The notes under the pieces were generated by a model. The model was given only the letters and a program-made list of their open reading frames with translations, made no database searches and had not been told where the DNA came from. A stretch of 64,000 nt of DNA from the NCBI GenBank assembly GCA_026129545.1, contig JAHCHX010000001.1, forward strand, positions 1,239,501 through 1,303,500, in the 5' to 3' direction. Source of the DNA: Saprospiraceae bacterium (lineage in GTDB: Bacteria > Bacteroidota > Bacteroidia > Chitinophagales > Saprospiraceae). The translations under genes were made by a program, and so were the position numbers. Of this stretch, positions 43,381 through 51,893 are shown piece after piece (the stretch's first letter is position 1; every line of letters begins with the position of its first letter).

Positions 43381-44199
43381 ATGAAACTCATTGCCTTCAT
43401 TTTCAGCCTACTGATGGCAAATGCTGCGTTTGCTGGCCGCGTGGACACGGTGGAAATTTATAGCCCATCCATGCGGAAACATATCAGGTGCCTCGTGGTC
43501 GCTCCTGACAATTACAGTGTCATGGGCGAGCCTTATCCAGTGCTATACCTATTGCATGGGTGGAGTGGCAATTTTGCCAGTTGGCTTGGCGACGCGCCTC
43601 AATTGAGTCAGCATGCCGACAACTATCAGATGCTCATTGTTTGCCCCGACGGGGGTTATGACAGCTGGTATTTGGATAGTCCGGTAGATTCGACTGTTCG
43701 CTATGACACACATATTGCCAAGGAAGTGGTGTCGTACATTGACTACTATTACCACACTCGGCGGAGTAGGGGAGGACGTGCCATTGCCGGGCTGAGCATG
43801 GGTGGGCACGGTGCCATGTCAGTGGCTATTCGACATCCCGATGTCTTTGGCGCGGCTGGAAGCATGGCAGGCGGGCTGGACTTGCGCCCCTTCAAGAAAA
43901 ACAGTTGGGATTTGGAAGGAGTGCTTGGCAAGCCCAACGCATACTGGTCGAATTGGGAAAATTACTCGGTGGTCAATCTGGTGCCTTTGTTAAAGAAAGC
44001 AGAGCTCTCCATCATCATTGATTGTGGTTTGGACGATTTTTTTCTTGAGGCAAACCGCACCATGCGCCACCGACTGCTGGAGGAGAAAATCCCACACGAA
44101 TACACGGAACGACCGGGCGGACACACTGGCGATTATTGGGGCAACGCACTTGACTTCCAAGCAGTTTTTTTTCACAAATTTTTCAGCAAACCCCGATAA
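43381..44199 (+). CDS. Exported esterase-family alpha/beta hydrolase
   Basis: A 272-residue enzyme with a signal peptide (MKLIAFIFSLLMANAAFAG). It resembles S-formylglutathione hydrolase/feruloyl esterase proteins: VLYLLHGWSGNFASWLG (oxyanion region), nucleophile elbow AGLSMGGHGAMSVAI, acid region DCGLDDFFLEANR and His in PGGHTGDYW. It is likely to cleave esters on sugars or phenolics in the periplasm or outside. It has no T9SS domain, unlike other exported enzymes in this window. It is in the same operon as the preceding esterase and converges on the FAD oxidoreductase gene. Confidence 0.9.
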   Translation: MKLIAFIFSLLMANAAFAGRVDTVEIYSPSMRKHIRCLVVAPDNYSVMGEPYPVLYLLHGWSGNFASWLGDAPQLSQHADNYQMLIVCPDGGYDSWYLDSPVDSTVRYDTHIAKEVVSYIDYYYHTRRSRGGRAIAGLSMGGHGAMSVAIRHPDVFGAAGSMAGGLDLRPFKKNSWDLEGVLGKPNAYWSNWENYSVVNLVPLLKKAELSIIIDCGLDDFFLEANRTMRHRLLEEKIPHEYTERPGGHTGDYWGNALDFQAVFFHKFFSKPR

Positions 44200-44205
44200 A
44201 GCACC

Positions 44206-45243
44206 TCATAGAGCGGCTGAAAATCGTTTTATGTCCACTGTTGCATCAAGTGGCTCCCCGCGCAACAAGTGCGCGGCAAAATGTGCTGCCCAAAAGGGAG
44301 CAAGTGAGCCCCCCTTAGAACCAAACCCATTGAAAATGTGCATTTTAGGGTGCGCATCACTCTTTCCAATCAAGGGACGGCGGTCTTTCACGGCAGGTCT
44401 AACGCCCGCGATGTGGTCAATAAGGGTGTAAGGCGCGGCGAGCATATCGTCCAGATTTTTTTGGATAAACGCTCGCTCTCTTTCACTTGGCGACAAATCC
44501 GAGAAGTGCCATTGGTACGAACCTCCTGCCCAAAACAGACTGCTGCCCATTGGGACAAGCGTCACTGTCTTTTTTAGCAAATGATTGATGTGTGCCCCTC
44601 GTGTTTCATCAAGCCTAATCATCAACGCCTCGCCTTTGGCTACCTGCCACGGCGAACGCGGGAAATATGGATTGTCTCTCCCGCGCCACCCTTCGCAAAA
44701 AATCACCCCGTCAAAATTGTCCGACATTCTTTCCGCTTCTTTATAGGTCACGTTTTTTGCTAAAAAAAGCCCTGCGTCGTCGTTTTTTTTTCTAAACGTT
44801 GTGAGCAAACTGAAAAAATCAACCCGTGCGGCTTGATGAATCACGCCAAACTGAAAATTTGGACGTACCAAACCCGCCCATTCGCCCGCGTCATCCGCAT
44901 TCGAGAGCACGGAGGCGTAATCAGGCAAGGCACAGCGGGCAGACCAATCATTGGCCTCTTCGGGCGTGGCCAATAGCCGGATGATGGGTTGCTCCATCCA
45001 TATCCGTATGCCAAGCGCTATTTCCAGTGAGCGGTAAGTGGAACGCGCGACGGGAAAAAACTCATCGAAACGCCATGACTTGACGAAGCGTTTGCCTGTC
45101 ACAGGGTTGATGACACCCGCGGCTACCAGCGATGAATTGCCGGGCAACGCCCCGTCGGCGATGAGGACGGATGCACCGCTGCGCCGTAGCGCCCAAGCCA
45201 ATAGGGTGCCAGCGATGCCCTGCCCGACAATTAGAAATTTCAT
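44206..45243 (-). CDS. FAD-dependent oxidoreductase, DAO family
   Basis: A 345-residue flavoprotein. The N-terminal Rossmann motif is FLIVGQGIAGTLLAWALRRSGASVLIAD. The following SSLVAAGVINPVTGKRF fits the D-amino-acid-oxidase/ThiO/MnmC C-domain group, and near the C-terminus HIAGVRPAVKDRRPLIGKSD and HIFNGFGSKGGSLAPFWAAHFA form the second FAD-binding part. The substrate is probably an amine or amino acid. Its start overlaps the stop of the upstream proline-rich gene by 4 bases (ATGA), so the two are translationally coupled. Confidence 0.88.
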   Translation of the reverse strand: MKFLIVGQGIAGTLLAWALRRSGASVLIADGALPGNSSLVAAGVINPVTGKRFVKSWRFDEFFPVARSTYRSLEIALGIRIWMEQPIIRLLATPEEANDWSARCALPDYASVLSNADDAGEWAGLVRPNFQFGVIHQAARVDFFSLLTTFRKKNDDAGLFLAKNVTYKEAERMSDNFDGVIFCEGWRGRDNPYFPRSPWQVAKGEALMIRLDETRGAHINHLLKKTVTLVPMGSSLFWAGGSYQWHFSDLSPSERERAFIQKNLDDMLAAPYTLIDHIAGVRPAVKDRRPLIGKSDAHPKMHIFNGFGSKGGSLAPFWAAHFAAHLLRGEPLDATVDIKRFSAAL

Positions 45244-45950
45244 TGTTTGTAGCGCCGCCGCACGAGTTTGATAAATTTTTTGGCCTCTTCCACGCGCTTT
45301 TTATCCAACCATAGATAGCGGGTCACGCAATGTTCAATCAAATAAGATTTAGCCTCGTCGAAATTGGTAAAGTGATTGAGCGCATGAACAGTCGTCTCGA
45401 ATACTTTGCCATCGCCCGCAAACAGTTCGCGAGTAAGCAACAGCCTGTCGTTGAGCGCAATGGCCTTCTTCAGGTCTGCGATGGGTTGCTCTGCGAGCTT
45501 CTCGGAAAGCTCCTTCGCCTGTTTTTCCTCAAAAAGTAGTTCCGCATCACCGTGGTGGTGGCGTGGCGCATGGTGTGATTTTGCCGCCGGGGCGGGCGCT
45601 GGCCTTTCTTCTTGTGGCGGAGGGGGCGGTGGCGCGGAAGGAGCGGCCTCCTCGTAAACAGATGGTGGTGGCGGAGGGGGTGGGGGGGGCGGTGGCACAT
45701 AGGCAGGCGGCGGCGGTGGTGCGCTTTGAGTCACAACTACTTCTGCTGGTCTTTCGTGCGTGTGTCGGCGCGAAGCTGGGTGCTTTGTGGGGGCGGCGGC
45801 TTCCTCTGAGTGGAGCGCGTCGTACAAATCGCGCACATAAGATGCCATGATATCAACATCAATACGGGCGATGTTTTCGGGGTCTTTGCTCAGGCGATTG
45901 AACTCTCGCTGTAGTTTGTCAAGAAAGATTTTAGTTTTCAGTAAATCCAT
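45240..45950 (-). CDS. Proline-rich conserved protein, coupled to the FAD oxidoreductase
   Basis: A 236-residue cytoplasmic-type protein. A helical N-terminal part (about 1-50, [21 protein letters not shown]) is followed by a long proline-rich linker (about 75-120, with an unbroken run of prolines after YVPP). The Glu/Lys-rich C-terminal helical domain (about 135-236) contains [57 protein letters not shown]. The C-terminal part is the conserved one in Bacteroidota; its function is not known to me. No membrane segment or signal peptide is seen. Confidence 0.78.
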   Translation of the reverse strand: MDLLKTKIFLDKLQREFNRLSKDPENIARIDVDIMASYVRDLYDALHSEEAAAPTKHPASRRHTHERPAEVVVTQSAPPPPPAYVPPPPPPPPPPPSVYEEAAPSAPPPPPPQEERPAPAPAAKSHHAPRHHHGDAELLFEEKQAKELSEKLAEQPIADLKKAIALNDRLLLTRELFAGDGKVFETTVHALNHFTNFDEAKSYLIEHCVTRYLWLDKKRVEEAKKFIKLVRRRYKQ

Positions 45951-46043
45951 GTAATGCAGTCAATCCCGATAGCGGGACGGTTATGGTGAAAGTGGTAGGT
46001 GCTGATTTTATGGCAGGGATTTATGAAGGCTTGGGGGGATTTA

Positions 46044-46051
46044 TACTTTTG
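46044..46051 (+). promoter_or_regulatory. -7 box TACTTTTG upstream of tdk
   Basis: Exact TAnnTTTG match 57 bases before the ATG at 46109; it lies inside the frame extension that starts at 45983, which argues for the inner start. Confidence 0.45.
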
Positions 46052-46108
46052 CGGCGAAGTTCAAAAAAATGCGAAGAACCATTAGACATTTCAAACAAAA
46101 ATTCCTGC

Positions 46109-46693
46109 ATGTTTCTTGAGCCGCATTTCAAAGGTCAGCGCAGCGGGTGGATAGAAGTCATCTGCGGGTGTATGTTCTCTGGCAAAACAGAGGAACTCAT
46201 ACGCCGACTCAAACGAGCCAAAATCGCCGAAATGAAGGTAGAGGTGTTCAAGCCTCGTGCCGACACGCGCTACGACGAAGCGGCCATCGTCTCGCACGAC
46301 ACCACATCTGTGTTGGCGCAACCCGTCGAACATTCTTCCAAATTATTGAAGGTCAATGACAAAACGGCAGTGGTTGGTATTGATGAGGCGCAATTTTTTG
46401 ACCAAGACTTGCCAGAAGTGTGTGCCGAGTTAGCCTTGCGAGGCATCCGGGTCATTGCGGCTGGCTTGGACATAGACTATCGCGGAGTGCCTTTTGGCCC
46501 GATGCCCAGTCTGCTTGCAATAGCCGAATATGTCACCAAAGTACACGCAATTTGTGTGCATTGTGGCAATTTAGCCACACATTCCTATCGGCTGGCAGTT
46601 GGCGAGGAAGTCGTGCTGTTGGGAGAAAAAGGCCACTACGAGCCGCGTTGCCGTTCGTGTTATCAAATGGGGAACATCTTGCGCTTAAAATGA
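46109..46693 (+). CDS. tdk: Thymidine kinase
   Basis: A 194-residue type II thymidine kinase that phosphorylates thymidine to dTMP in nucleotide salvage. The P-loop is [15 protein letters not shown] (about 20-34). DEAQFFD carries the Mg-binding Asp and catalytic Glu, and a zinc site is formed by the CVHCG and CRSC pairs. The length is normal for the family when started at 46109. It is convergent with the ion channel gene, with 7 bases between stops. Confidence 0.96.
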   Translation: MFLEPHFKGQRSGWIEVICGCMFSGKTEELIRRLKRAKIAEMKVEVFKPRADTRYDEAAIVSHDTTSVLAQPVEHSSKLLKVNDKTAVVGIDEAQFFDQDLPEVCAELALRGIRVIAAGLDIDYRGVPFGPMPSLLAIAEYVTKVHAICVHCGNLATHSYRLAVGEEVVLLGEKGHYEPRCRSCYQMGNILRLK

Positions 46694-46700
46694 TTGGAGG

Positions 46701-47606
46701 TCACTTCTTGAGCCGGAACGCGATGTAATCCAATTGTTTTTTGATGTTGTCCAATTGTTGATGTATTTCCACGATTTCGTCCTCCAGATTTTGAACACCA
46801 GCAATTTTTCTCATTTGCCGCTCTTCCAGCGATTGTTCGGCACGCACTTCGTCCATAGCGTTCATGATGACCCCGATAAATAGGTTGAGGATAATCATGG
46901 TGCCAAACAGCACAAATGAGACGAAGTACAACACCGCTGCGTTTGGCTGAGCATTGGGGTTGGCACAGTCGGCACCTTCCTCGTACCCCCACACAGCATG
47001 GTCGCAGCCAAACATATTGACCTTCAGTATGTCAACCCAGCCTTCGAGCGTGCTGATTTCAAACAAGGTGAGCATGGCTGTGTGCAGGGTGCCAAAGTGC
47101 AAGGGGTCGTTTTTTCCAAAAAGAAACACGCCCATAGCGCCATAAATATAGTAGAGCAACAAAAGCATAAGGCCCACATAGCCCATAGATGGGATGCTCT
47201 TTAGCATGGCGTTCACGAGCATTTTGAGCTGGGGCAAGGCATGCACCAACCTGAATACCCGCAGGACTCGAGCCAAACGGATGACCGCCACGAAACTGGC
47301 GTCCACGCTGGGGGTGAGATGTGCCAGCCAGCAGATAGCCACGATGGCAAAATCGAACACGTTCCATGGGTCGCTGAAGTATCGCCAAGGTCGGTCGCCC
47401 TCTGCGCCAATTTTGATGGCAAATTCAAGGGTAAAGACAATTAGCACAAGGAAATCGAACCATGCAAGGGTATCCCTCCACGGCGAGTCCGGGTCTTGCT
47501 GATACGTCTCCACTCCTACCAATACCCCGGCTCCGAGTATCACTCCGAGCACAATAAGATTGAACCAACGACTGTCGGCGATGCGGCGGAAAAAAGCTGC
47601 GTTCAT
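46701..47606 (-). CDS. Single-domain voltage-gated ion channel (BacNav/ion-transport family)
   Basis: A 301-residue inner-membrane channel with six transmembrane segments. It starts at 47606 (MNAAFFRRIADSRWFN); the frame is open to 47726, but that part is the tRNA-Leu gene. The S4 voltage sensor has Arg at every third position (R110, R113, R116, R119). The pore loop is FEISTLEGWVDIL, with the selectivity-filter sequence TLEGW at 186-190, close to the TLESW of bacterial sodium channels. A short loop with two Cys (CDHAVWGYEEGADC) follows the filter, then S6 (LFGTMIILNLFIGVIMNAM). The C-terminal coiled coil (LEDEIVEIHQQLDNIKKQL) favours a tetramer. Ion choice (Na+ or Ca2+) is uncertain. Confidence 0.92.
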   Translation of the reverse strand: MNAAFFRRIADSRWFNLIVLGVILGAGVLVGVETYQQDPDSPWRDTLAWFDFLVLIVFTLEFAIKIGAEGDRPWRYFSDPWNVFDFAIVAICWLAHLTPSVDASFVAVIRLARVLRVFRLVHALPQLKMLVNAMLKSIPSMGYVGLMLLLLYYIYGAMGVFLFGKNDPLHFGTLHTAMLTLFEISTLEGWVDILKVNMFGCDHAVWGYEEGADCANPNAQPNAAVLYFVSFVLFGTMIILNLFIGVIMNAMDEVRAEQSLEERQMRKIAGVQNLEDEIVEIHQQLDNIKKQLDYIAFRLKK

Positions 47607-47656
47607 ATTGGAAACAAATAAAAAAGGAGCACTCCGAGAGAAGTACCCCCAACTTG

Positions 47657-47740
47657 TGCCCGGGACGGGACTCGAACCCGTACGGCCTCTACAGCCACAG
47701 GATTTTAAGTCCTGCGTGTCTACCATTCCACCACCCGGGC
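47657..47740 (-). tRNA. tRNA-Leu (anticodon TAA)
   Basis: An 84-base type II tRNA with acceptor arms GCCCGGG/CCCGGGC, an anticodon loop CTTAAAA between AGGA and TCCT stems, a long variable arm (TGGCTGTAGAGGCC), and the T-loop GGTTCGAGTCC. CCA is not encoded. It has its own -7 box 9 bases upstream. Confidence 0.95.
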
Positions 47741-47748
47741 TGTGTGCG

Positions 47749-47756
47749 CAAAGTTA
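47749..47756 (-). promoter_or_regulatory. -7 box TAACTTTG for tRNA-Leu
   Basis: Exact TAnnTTTG match, 8 bases before the mature 5' end of tRNA-Leu. The tRNA-Gly terminator lies upstream, so tRNA-Leu is a separate unit. Confidence 0.55.
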
Positions 47757-47792
47757 GGCAAGATAAGAAAACCAGCAGTACGTTGCGCAAAC

Positions 47793-47820
47793 AAAAAAGC
47801 CCGCGACTGTCGCAGGCTTT
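47793..47820 (-). terminator. Rho-independent terminator after tRNA-Gly
   Basis: Minus-strand stem AAAGCCTGCGAC / GTCGCGGGCTTT (one T-G pair) with a one-base loop, followed by three more T. It lies just downstream of tRNA-Gly. Confidence 0.8.
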
Positions 47821-47826
47821 GAATGG

Positions 47827-47899
47827 AGCGGAAAACGAGACTCGAACTCGCGACCTCAACCTTGGCAAGGTTGCGCTCTACCAACTGAGCTACTTCCGC
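47827..47899 (-). tRNA. tRNA-Gly (anticodon GCC)
   Basis: A 73-base tRNA with acceptor GCGGAAG/TTTCCGC (last pair G-T), D-loop GCTCAGTTGGTAGAGC, an anticodon loop TTGCCAA between CAACC and GGTTG stems, and T-loop GAGTTCGAGTCTC. CCA is not encoded. Confidence 0.95.
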
Positions 47900-47941
47900 A
47901 TAGTAGATGCCGAAATCTTTATTTCCGGCGTTTAGCGGCGG

Positions 47942-47974
47942 CAAAGATAGCAGCGCAGTTTTCAGGTGCGCAAA
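47942..47974 (-). promoter_or_regulatory. Promoter for tRNA-Gly: -33 TTTG and -7 TATCTTTG
   Basis: On the minus strand, TTTG (47971-47974), a 21-base spacer, and TATCTTTG (47942-47949), 42 bases before the mature tRNA 5' end. Both elements fit the Bacteroidota consensus. Confidence 0.55.
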
Positions 47975-48029
47975 TGTTTTTTCAAAAAAAATTACATTTT
48001 GTTTCAATCGCCTGATTTTCAGGGACAAC

Positions 48030-48689
48030 TTATGCCGTCTCGGCAGAAAGCAATTTGAAAGAACGCCGCTTTATCTCTGTCAGAATAGCATCATAGTCTA
48101 TCGGCACCAACGCTCCCTCGATGAGCAAAGCATCGGCACGACCTTCGATTTTCGAGTGCAGCCAATGCGCGATGGTCTCTACCGAGTCGTCCTCTTCAAA
48201 AGTCAGATATACCCGGATGGACTCCACAAAGCCGATGCTGCGCCCCAGATGTTCCTCATCGGCGATTAAAAACGCTTTGCTCTCAGGTATTTTGAAACGT
48301 TCGCCCAGCGCAAGCCAACGATAAAATGTGCCAAACAAGTGGTATTTCAAATCCTTGTCGCCTGTGCGAATCTCGATTTTCATTTCGCGAAAAGCGAAGC
48401 GAGCCTGCGGGTGATGAATGGGGTCTTTGCTGATGGACGGAAGTTGTTCGTTGGGCGTGCCGCCTGAAAGCCACTGCTCTATTTTTTCCGCCAGTCGCTC
48501 GATGCGCTGGAAACGTTCGGTTGCAAGTTGGCGCACGGTGTCGTCACCGAATTTCTCAAAATTGTCAGGGTGGTATTTGGCGCGGAGCTCGCGCAACGTT
48601 TTTTTGAAATGCCCCGCTTCCAAGTGTTCTGGCATTTTTCCAAAAAACGCTTGTATTTCTTGTCGTTCTTGTTCGGTGAATGGACTCAT
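48030..48689 (-). CDS. J-domain-containing protein
   Basis: A 219-residue cytoplasmic protein. A short J-domain-like segment occupies about 25-70 (FKKTLRELRAKYHPDNFEKFGDDTVRQLATERFQRIERLAEKIEQWL) with the HPD triad at residues 40-42. J-domains call on Hsp70 (DnaK). The remaining 150 residues are a beta-rich domain of no family I know. The usual glycine-rich and zinc regions of DnaJ are absent, so it is a specialised co-chaperone or has taken on another role. The start is fixed by a -7 box 4 bases upstream. Confidence 0.83.
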   Translation of the reverse strand: MSPFTEQERQEIQAFFGKMPEHLEAGHFKKTLRELRAKYHPDNFEKFGDDTVRQLATERFQRIERLAEKIEQWLSGGTPNEQLPSISKDPIHHPQARFAFREMKIEIRTGDKDLKYHLFGTFYRWLALGERFKIPESKAFLIADEEHLGRSIGFVESIRVYLTFEEDDSVETIAHWLHSKIEGRADALLIEGALVPIDYDAILTEIKRRSFKLLSAETA

Positions 48690-48693
48690 AACG

Positions 48694-48701
48694 CAAATGT
48701 A
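48694..48701 (-). promoter_or_regulatory. -7 box TACATTTG, 4 nt before the ATG of the J-domain gene
   Basis: Exact TAnnTTTG match with four bases between it and the start codon, matching the spacing at tilS and the DUF5683 gene. It implies a leaderless mRNA. Confidence 0.55.
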
Positions 48702-48725
48702 GGCTCGGCAGCACCATTCGGAATA

Positions 48726-50795
48726 TCACTCCGGCATGCTTGCGTCCAATTTTCGTTTGAAATAAAAATAGGTTTCCAATTGCGCTCGCACAGGTATATC
48801 GGTGTTGCTTCGGCGGTATTCGTTCTGGTCGTAGCGGTCTATAATGCGGGCTTTCACGTTGTCGTTGAGTTGCAAGGCAAGGAGCTCCTTGATTTCGCGT
48901 TTGAGGTCTGCATCGTACACCGGGAAAGTCGTTTCGATGCGATAGCTCAGGTTGCGCTCCATCCAGTCGGCGCTGCTGAGAAAAATGCGCTCATCGCCAC
49001 CATTGTGAAACACAAACACACGGGCGTGTTCGAGAAAACGGTCAACAATGCTAATGACCTCAATGTTGTCGCTCAAGCCTTTCAATCCCGGCACGAGGCA
49101 ACAGATGCCCCGCACGATAAGCCTGATTTTAACGCCCGCCTTGGAGGCCTCGTATAGTTTGGCCACGATCTCCTTATCTTCCAAACTATTGATTTTCAGA
49201 ATCATGCTAGCTGGCTTCCGGCGTTTGGCTGCTTGGATTTCGTTGTCAATCAATCGGTAGAGCGCCGGACGCAGATTGAATTTCCCAACCAACAAGTGCT
49301 CGAATTCTTGCTTCGGGGGTTTGATGTTTTCCAGATAAGAAAAGACGTTGCTCACTTCGGTCGTCAGCCGAGGGTCTGCGGTGAAGAGGCTGAAATCCGA
49401 ATAAATTTTGGCGGTTTCTTCGTGGAAGTTGCCAGTGCCGAGATACGCATACAGTTTTGGCTGTTCGTTTTCCACACGACGGACGAGGGCCAACTTGGAA
49501 TGTACTTTCACGCCGGGAAAGGAATAATGGACACGCACGCCTGCTTTTTCGAGTTTTTCGCCCCATTCGAGGTTGGCAGCCTCGTCGAACCGAGCCTTGA
49601 TTTCCACAAAAACAGACACTTGTTTGCCATGTCGAACGGCTTTCATCAAGGCTTCCAATATCCGACTGTGCCGCGCCACCCGGTACTGAATGATTTTGAT
49701 GTGCGTCACGGCGGGGTCGTCCGCAGCTTTTTCAAAAAAATGGATGACCGACTGATAGGATTGGTATGGGGGGTGAAGCAGTTGGTCTTTTTTGCTGATA
49801 ACGGCAAAAGGGGTTTCCGCGTCGTGGAGGGCAGGGTGGTGGAGGGCTGGAAGCGGTTTGTTTTTGAGGTGGGTCATCCCGAAGTCGGGAAATTTGAAAA
49901 AATCAAAATTGTTGTGATAACGGCCCTCCGGCAGCATGTCATTTTTGCCCAAGTCAAAAGTATCTTGCAGATATTCAAGTAGATGCAATGGCATCTCACG
50001 GTCATAGACAAAACGGCTGGCTGGGCCGACCTGCCGTTTCTGAAGGCTCGACTTTATTTTTTGAACCAAGTCGCCAGAGTATTCATCATCAATGTAGAGT
50101 TCCGCGTCGCGGGTAAGTTTGATAGAGTAGGTATCTTGAATCTCGTAACCCGGGAAAAGCCACGACACCGAGTTGCGCACAATGTCGTCGAGCAGAATCA
50201 AATCGTGCCGGTCGCCGGATGAGGGGAGCTGGATGAATCGGGGAAGCTGGTCGGATGGTATTTTCACCAACGCATACTCGCTATCGGCGAGCGGTCTCTT
50301 TTTCTGGCGCAGATGCACGGCAAGATAGAGGTGCGCATTGGCCAGAAAAGGCCGGATGCGACGCTTCACCAAGAGCACGGGCATCACGAATGGAAGCAAA
50401 TTGTCGCGGAAATAACCTTCGGCGAATTGCTGCTGCTCGAGGCTCAGGTCGAGCCTGCGCAAAATGTGGATGTGATGCTTGCGGAGCTCCGGCACGATTT
50501 GTTGCTCGAATATCTCCGAGATTTCTTCTTGATGCCGATTGACGATGCGGTGTATTTCCTTGAGCACCACGCGCGGGTCAAAGTCAAGTTGCGCCTTGGT
50601 TTTTTTGCCCACCTTTTTGAGGTTCCGAATGCCCGCCACGCGAATGCGAAAAAACTCGTCGAGATTGGAAGAATAGATAGCCAAAAACTTCAAACGCTCC
50701 AAGAGGGGCACGGCGGGGTCTTTGGCTTCTTGAAGCACACGGTAATTGAACGAGAGCCAAGAAATATCACGGTGGACGTAGGGCAGGGATTCCAT
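48726..50795 (-). CDS. ppk1: Polyphosphate kinase 1
   Basis: A 689-residue enzyme that builds inorganic polyphosphate from ATP. The start at 50795 (MESLPYVHRDISWLSFNYRVL) is the conserved family opening; the frame is open to 50846. N domain: RLKFLAIYSSNLDEFFRIRVAG. Catalytic half: VTHIKIIQYRVARHSRILEALMKAVRHGKQVSVFVEIKARFDEAANLEW, then the autophosphorylated His in GVKVHSKLALV, then LGTGNFHEETAKIYSDF and a second active-site His in FHNGGDERIFLSSADWMERNL. No ppx gene is adjacent. All catalytic parts are intact. Confidence 0.97.
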   Translation of the reverse strand: MESLPYVHRDISWLSFNYRVLQEAKDPAVPLLERLKFLAIYSSNLDEFFRIRVAGIRNLKKVGKKTKAQLDFDPRVVLKEIHRIVNRHQEEISEIFEQQIVPELRKHHIHILRRLDLSLEQQQFAEGYFRDNLLPFVMPVLLVKRRIRPFLANAHLYLAVHLRQKKRPLADSEYALVKIPSDQLPRFIQLPSSGDRHDLILLDDIVRNSVSWLFPGYEIQDTYSIKLTRDAELYIDDEYSGDLVQKIKSSLQKRQVGPASRFVYDREMPLHLLEYLQDTFDLGKNDMLPEGRYHNNFDFFKFPDFGMTHLKNKPLPALHHPALHDAETPFAVISKKDQLLHPPYQSYQSVIHFFEKAADDPAVTHIKIIQYRVARHSRILEALMKAVRHGKQVSVFVEIKARFDEAANLEWGEKLEKAGVRVHYSFPGVKVHSKLALVRRVENEQPKLYAYLGTGNFHEETAKIYSDFSLFTADPRLTTEVSNVFSYLENIKPPKQEFEHLLVGKFNLRPALYRLIDNEIQAAKRRKPASMILKINSLEDKEIVAKLYEASKAGVKIRLIVRGICCLVPGLKGLSDNIEVISIVDRFLEHARVFVFHNGGDERIFLSSADWMERNLSYRIETTFPVYDADLKREIKELLALQLNDNVKARIIDRYDQNEYRRSNTDIPVRAQLETYFYFKRKLDASMPE

Positions 50796-50933
50796 TGCGG
50801 AGATGTAAGAGTCAAGCTGGATTTGATGAATTTTGAAAACGTGCAAATGTGAGATTTTCGAAGAGAATATCGAAGACGCTCAAAAAAAATGCTTGAAGGC
50901 TAACGTAAATTTAACACCGAACAAATGGGTTGC

Positions 50934-51842
50934 TTAAAACAACACCCCCTGCACCCCGCCCACTTTTTGAGGCCCGCGCAAAGTCACGCCGGGAATTTTA
51001 CTCAAAAATTTGTCGGCGCAAAACGCAGCCAAGTCGGGCGCAAGTAAATTGTCTGGCTCATGGGCGAAAAAATAAACCTCGTGCAAGCCGCCATCGAGCC
51101 ATGTTCTCAACCTGTTCGCCCAATCTGCAACCCGCTGATAATCCGTCGGATGGAGAGCATTCCCCACAAAACGAATCAACACTTGTCGGTGGGTCAATCG
51201 GAGATGACACACATCTCGCCGACCTGCCACGTCGGTGATGACGGTCGCAATGTTACGGCTTTGAAGTAATTGGAAAAAACTTTCCGCCGCAGCTGTTTTT
51301 TGAAAAAACGACTCGTGCCGCACCTCGACGGCAAGCGGCACATCCGAAGGAAAATGGTCTAAAAAAAGAGCGAGCAAATTCAACTCTCGCACACTGAAAT
51401 GAGGCGGCAACTGCAAAAAACAGCAGCCTAATTTCTCCTCCAAGCCAGCAATGACTTCGCAAAAAAGGGACAGTTCCCTGCCGTTCAGCCCCAAATCGCG
51501 GGCGTGGCTGACGGTTTGGGGTATTTTGGGGCAAAATCGAAAATCGGCGGGCGTGTCCTTGCGCCAACGTGCCACTGTGGCGGCATCGGGAATGCGGTAA
51601 TGCGTAGTGTTGTGTTCGATGGTATTGAACTGCGTGGCGTAACAGCGCAAGAAATCTTTTTCCTTGGTTCCATGCGGATACCATTGGCCGACCCAAGACT
51701 TCATGTTGTAGCCAGTCGCGCCGAGATAAATCGTTGGTTTGGCGAGCGGCGGCAGGGCAGCCAACAATTCCGCGTTTTGAGGTGGCTCTGGCGCAAGGGC
51801 AAAATCCACTTTGTCAACGGAAGGCAACTTTCCAAAATCCAT
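50934..51842 (-). CDS. DUF72 domain-containing protein
   Basis: A 302-residue cytoplasmic protein of the DUF72 (YecE-like) TIM-barrel family: IYLGATGYNMKSWVGQWYPHGTKEKDFLRCYATQFNTIEHNTTHYRIPDAATVARWRKDTPADFRFCPKIPQ and LPPHFS, with AVEVRHESFF near the middle. The family is widespread and its reaction is not known. It lies in the same direction as ppk1, 138 bases upstream of it. Confidence 0.92.
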   Translation of the reverse strand: MDFGKLPSVDKVDFALAPEPPQNAELLAALPPLAKPTIYLGATGYNMKSWVGQWYPHGTKEKDFLRCYATQFNTIEHNTTHYRIPDAATVARWRKDTPADFRFCPKIPQTVSHARDLGLNGRELSLFCEVIAGLEEKLGCCFLQLPPHFSVRELNLLALFLDHFPSDVPLAVEVRHESFFQKTAAAESFFQLLQSRNIATVITDVAGRRDVCHLRLTHRQVLIRFVGNALHPTDYQRVADWANRLRTWLDGGLHEVYFFAHEPDNLLAPDLAAFCADKFLSKIPGVTLRGPQKVGGVQGVLF

Positions 51843-51848
51843 TTTGAT

Positions 51849-51867
51849 TACTTTTGGGCGAAAAGTA
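51849..51867. promoter_or_regulatory. Palindromic -7 element, possibly bidirectional
   Basis: TACTTTTG on the plus strand (51849-51856) matches TAnnTTTG exactly; overlapping on the other strand is TACTTTTC (one mismatch). Together they form TACTTTT-GGGCG-AAAAGTA. It sits between the divergent DUF72 gene (start 51842) and the PSD1 gene (start 52064). Confidence 0.4.
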
Positions 51868-51893
51868 GGTCATTTCCACAATCCTTCTTTGTT

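Noticed and set aside
47607..47726. 40-codon N-terminal extension of the ion channel
   Set aside because: It is a translation of the tRNA-Leu gene and its flank.
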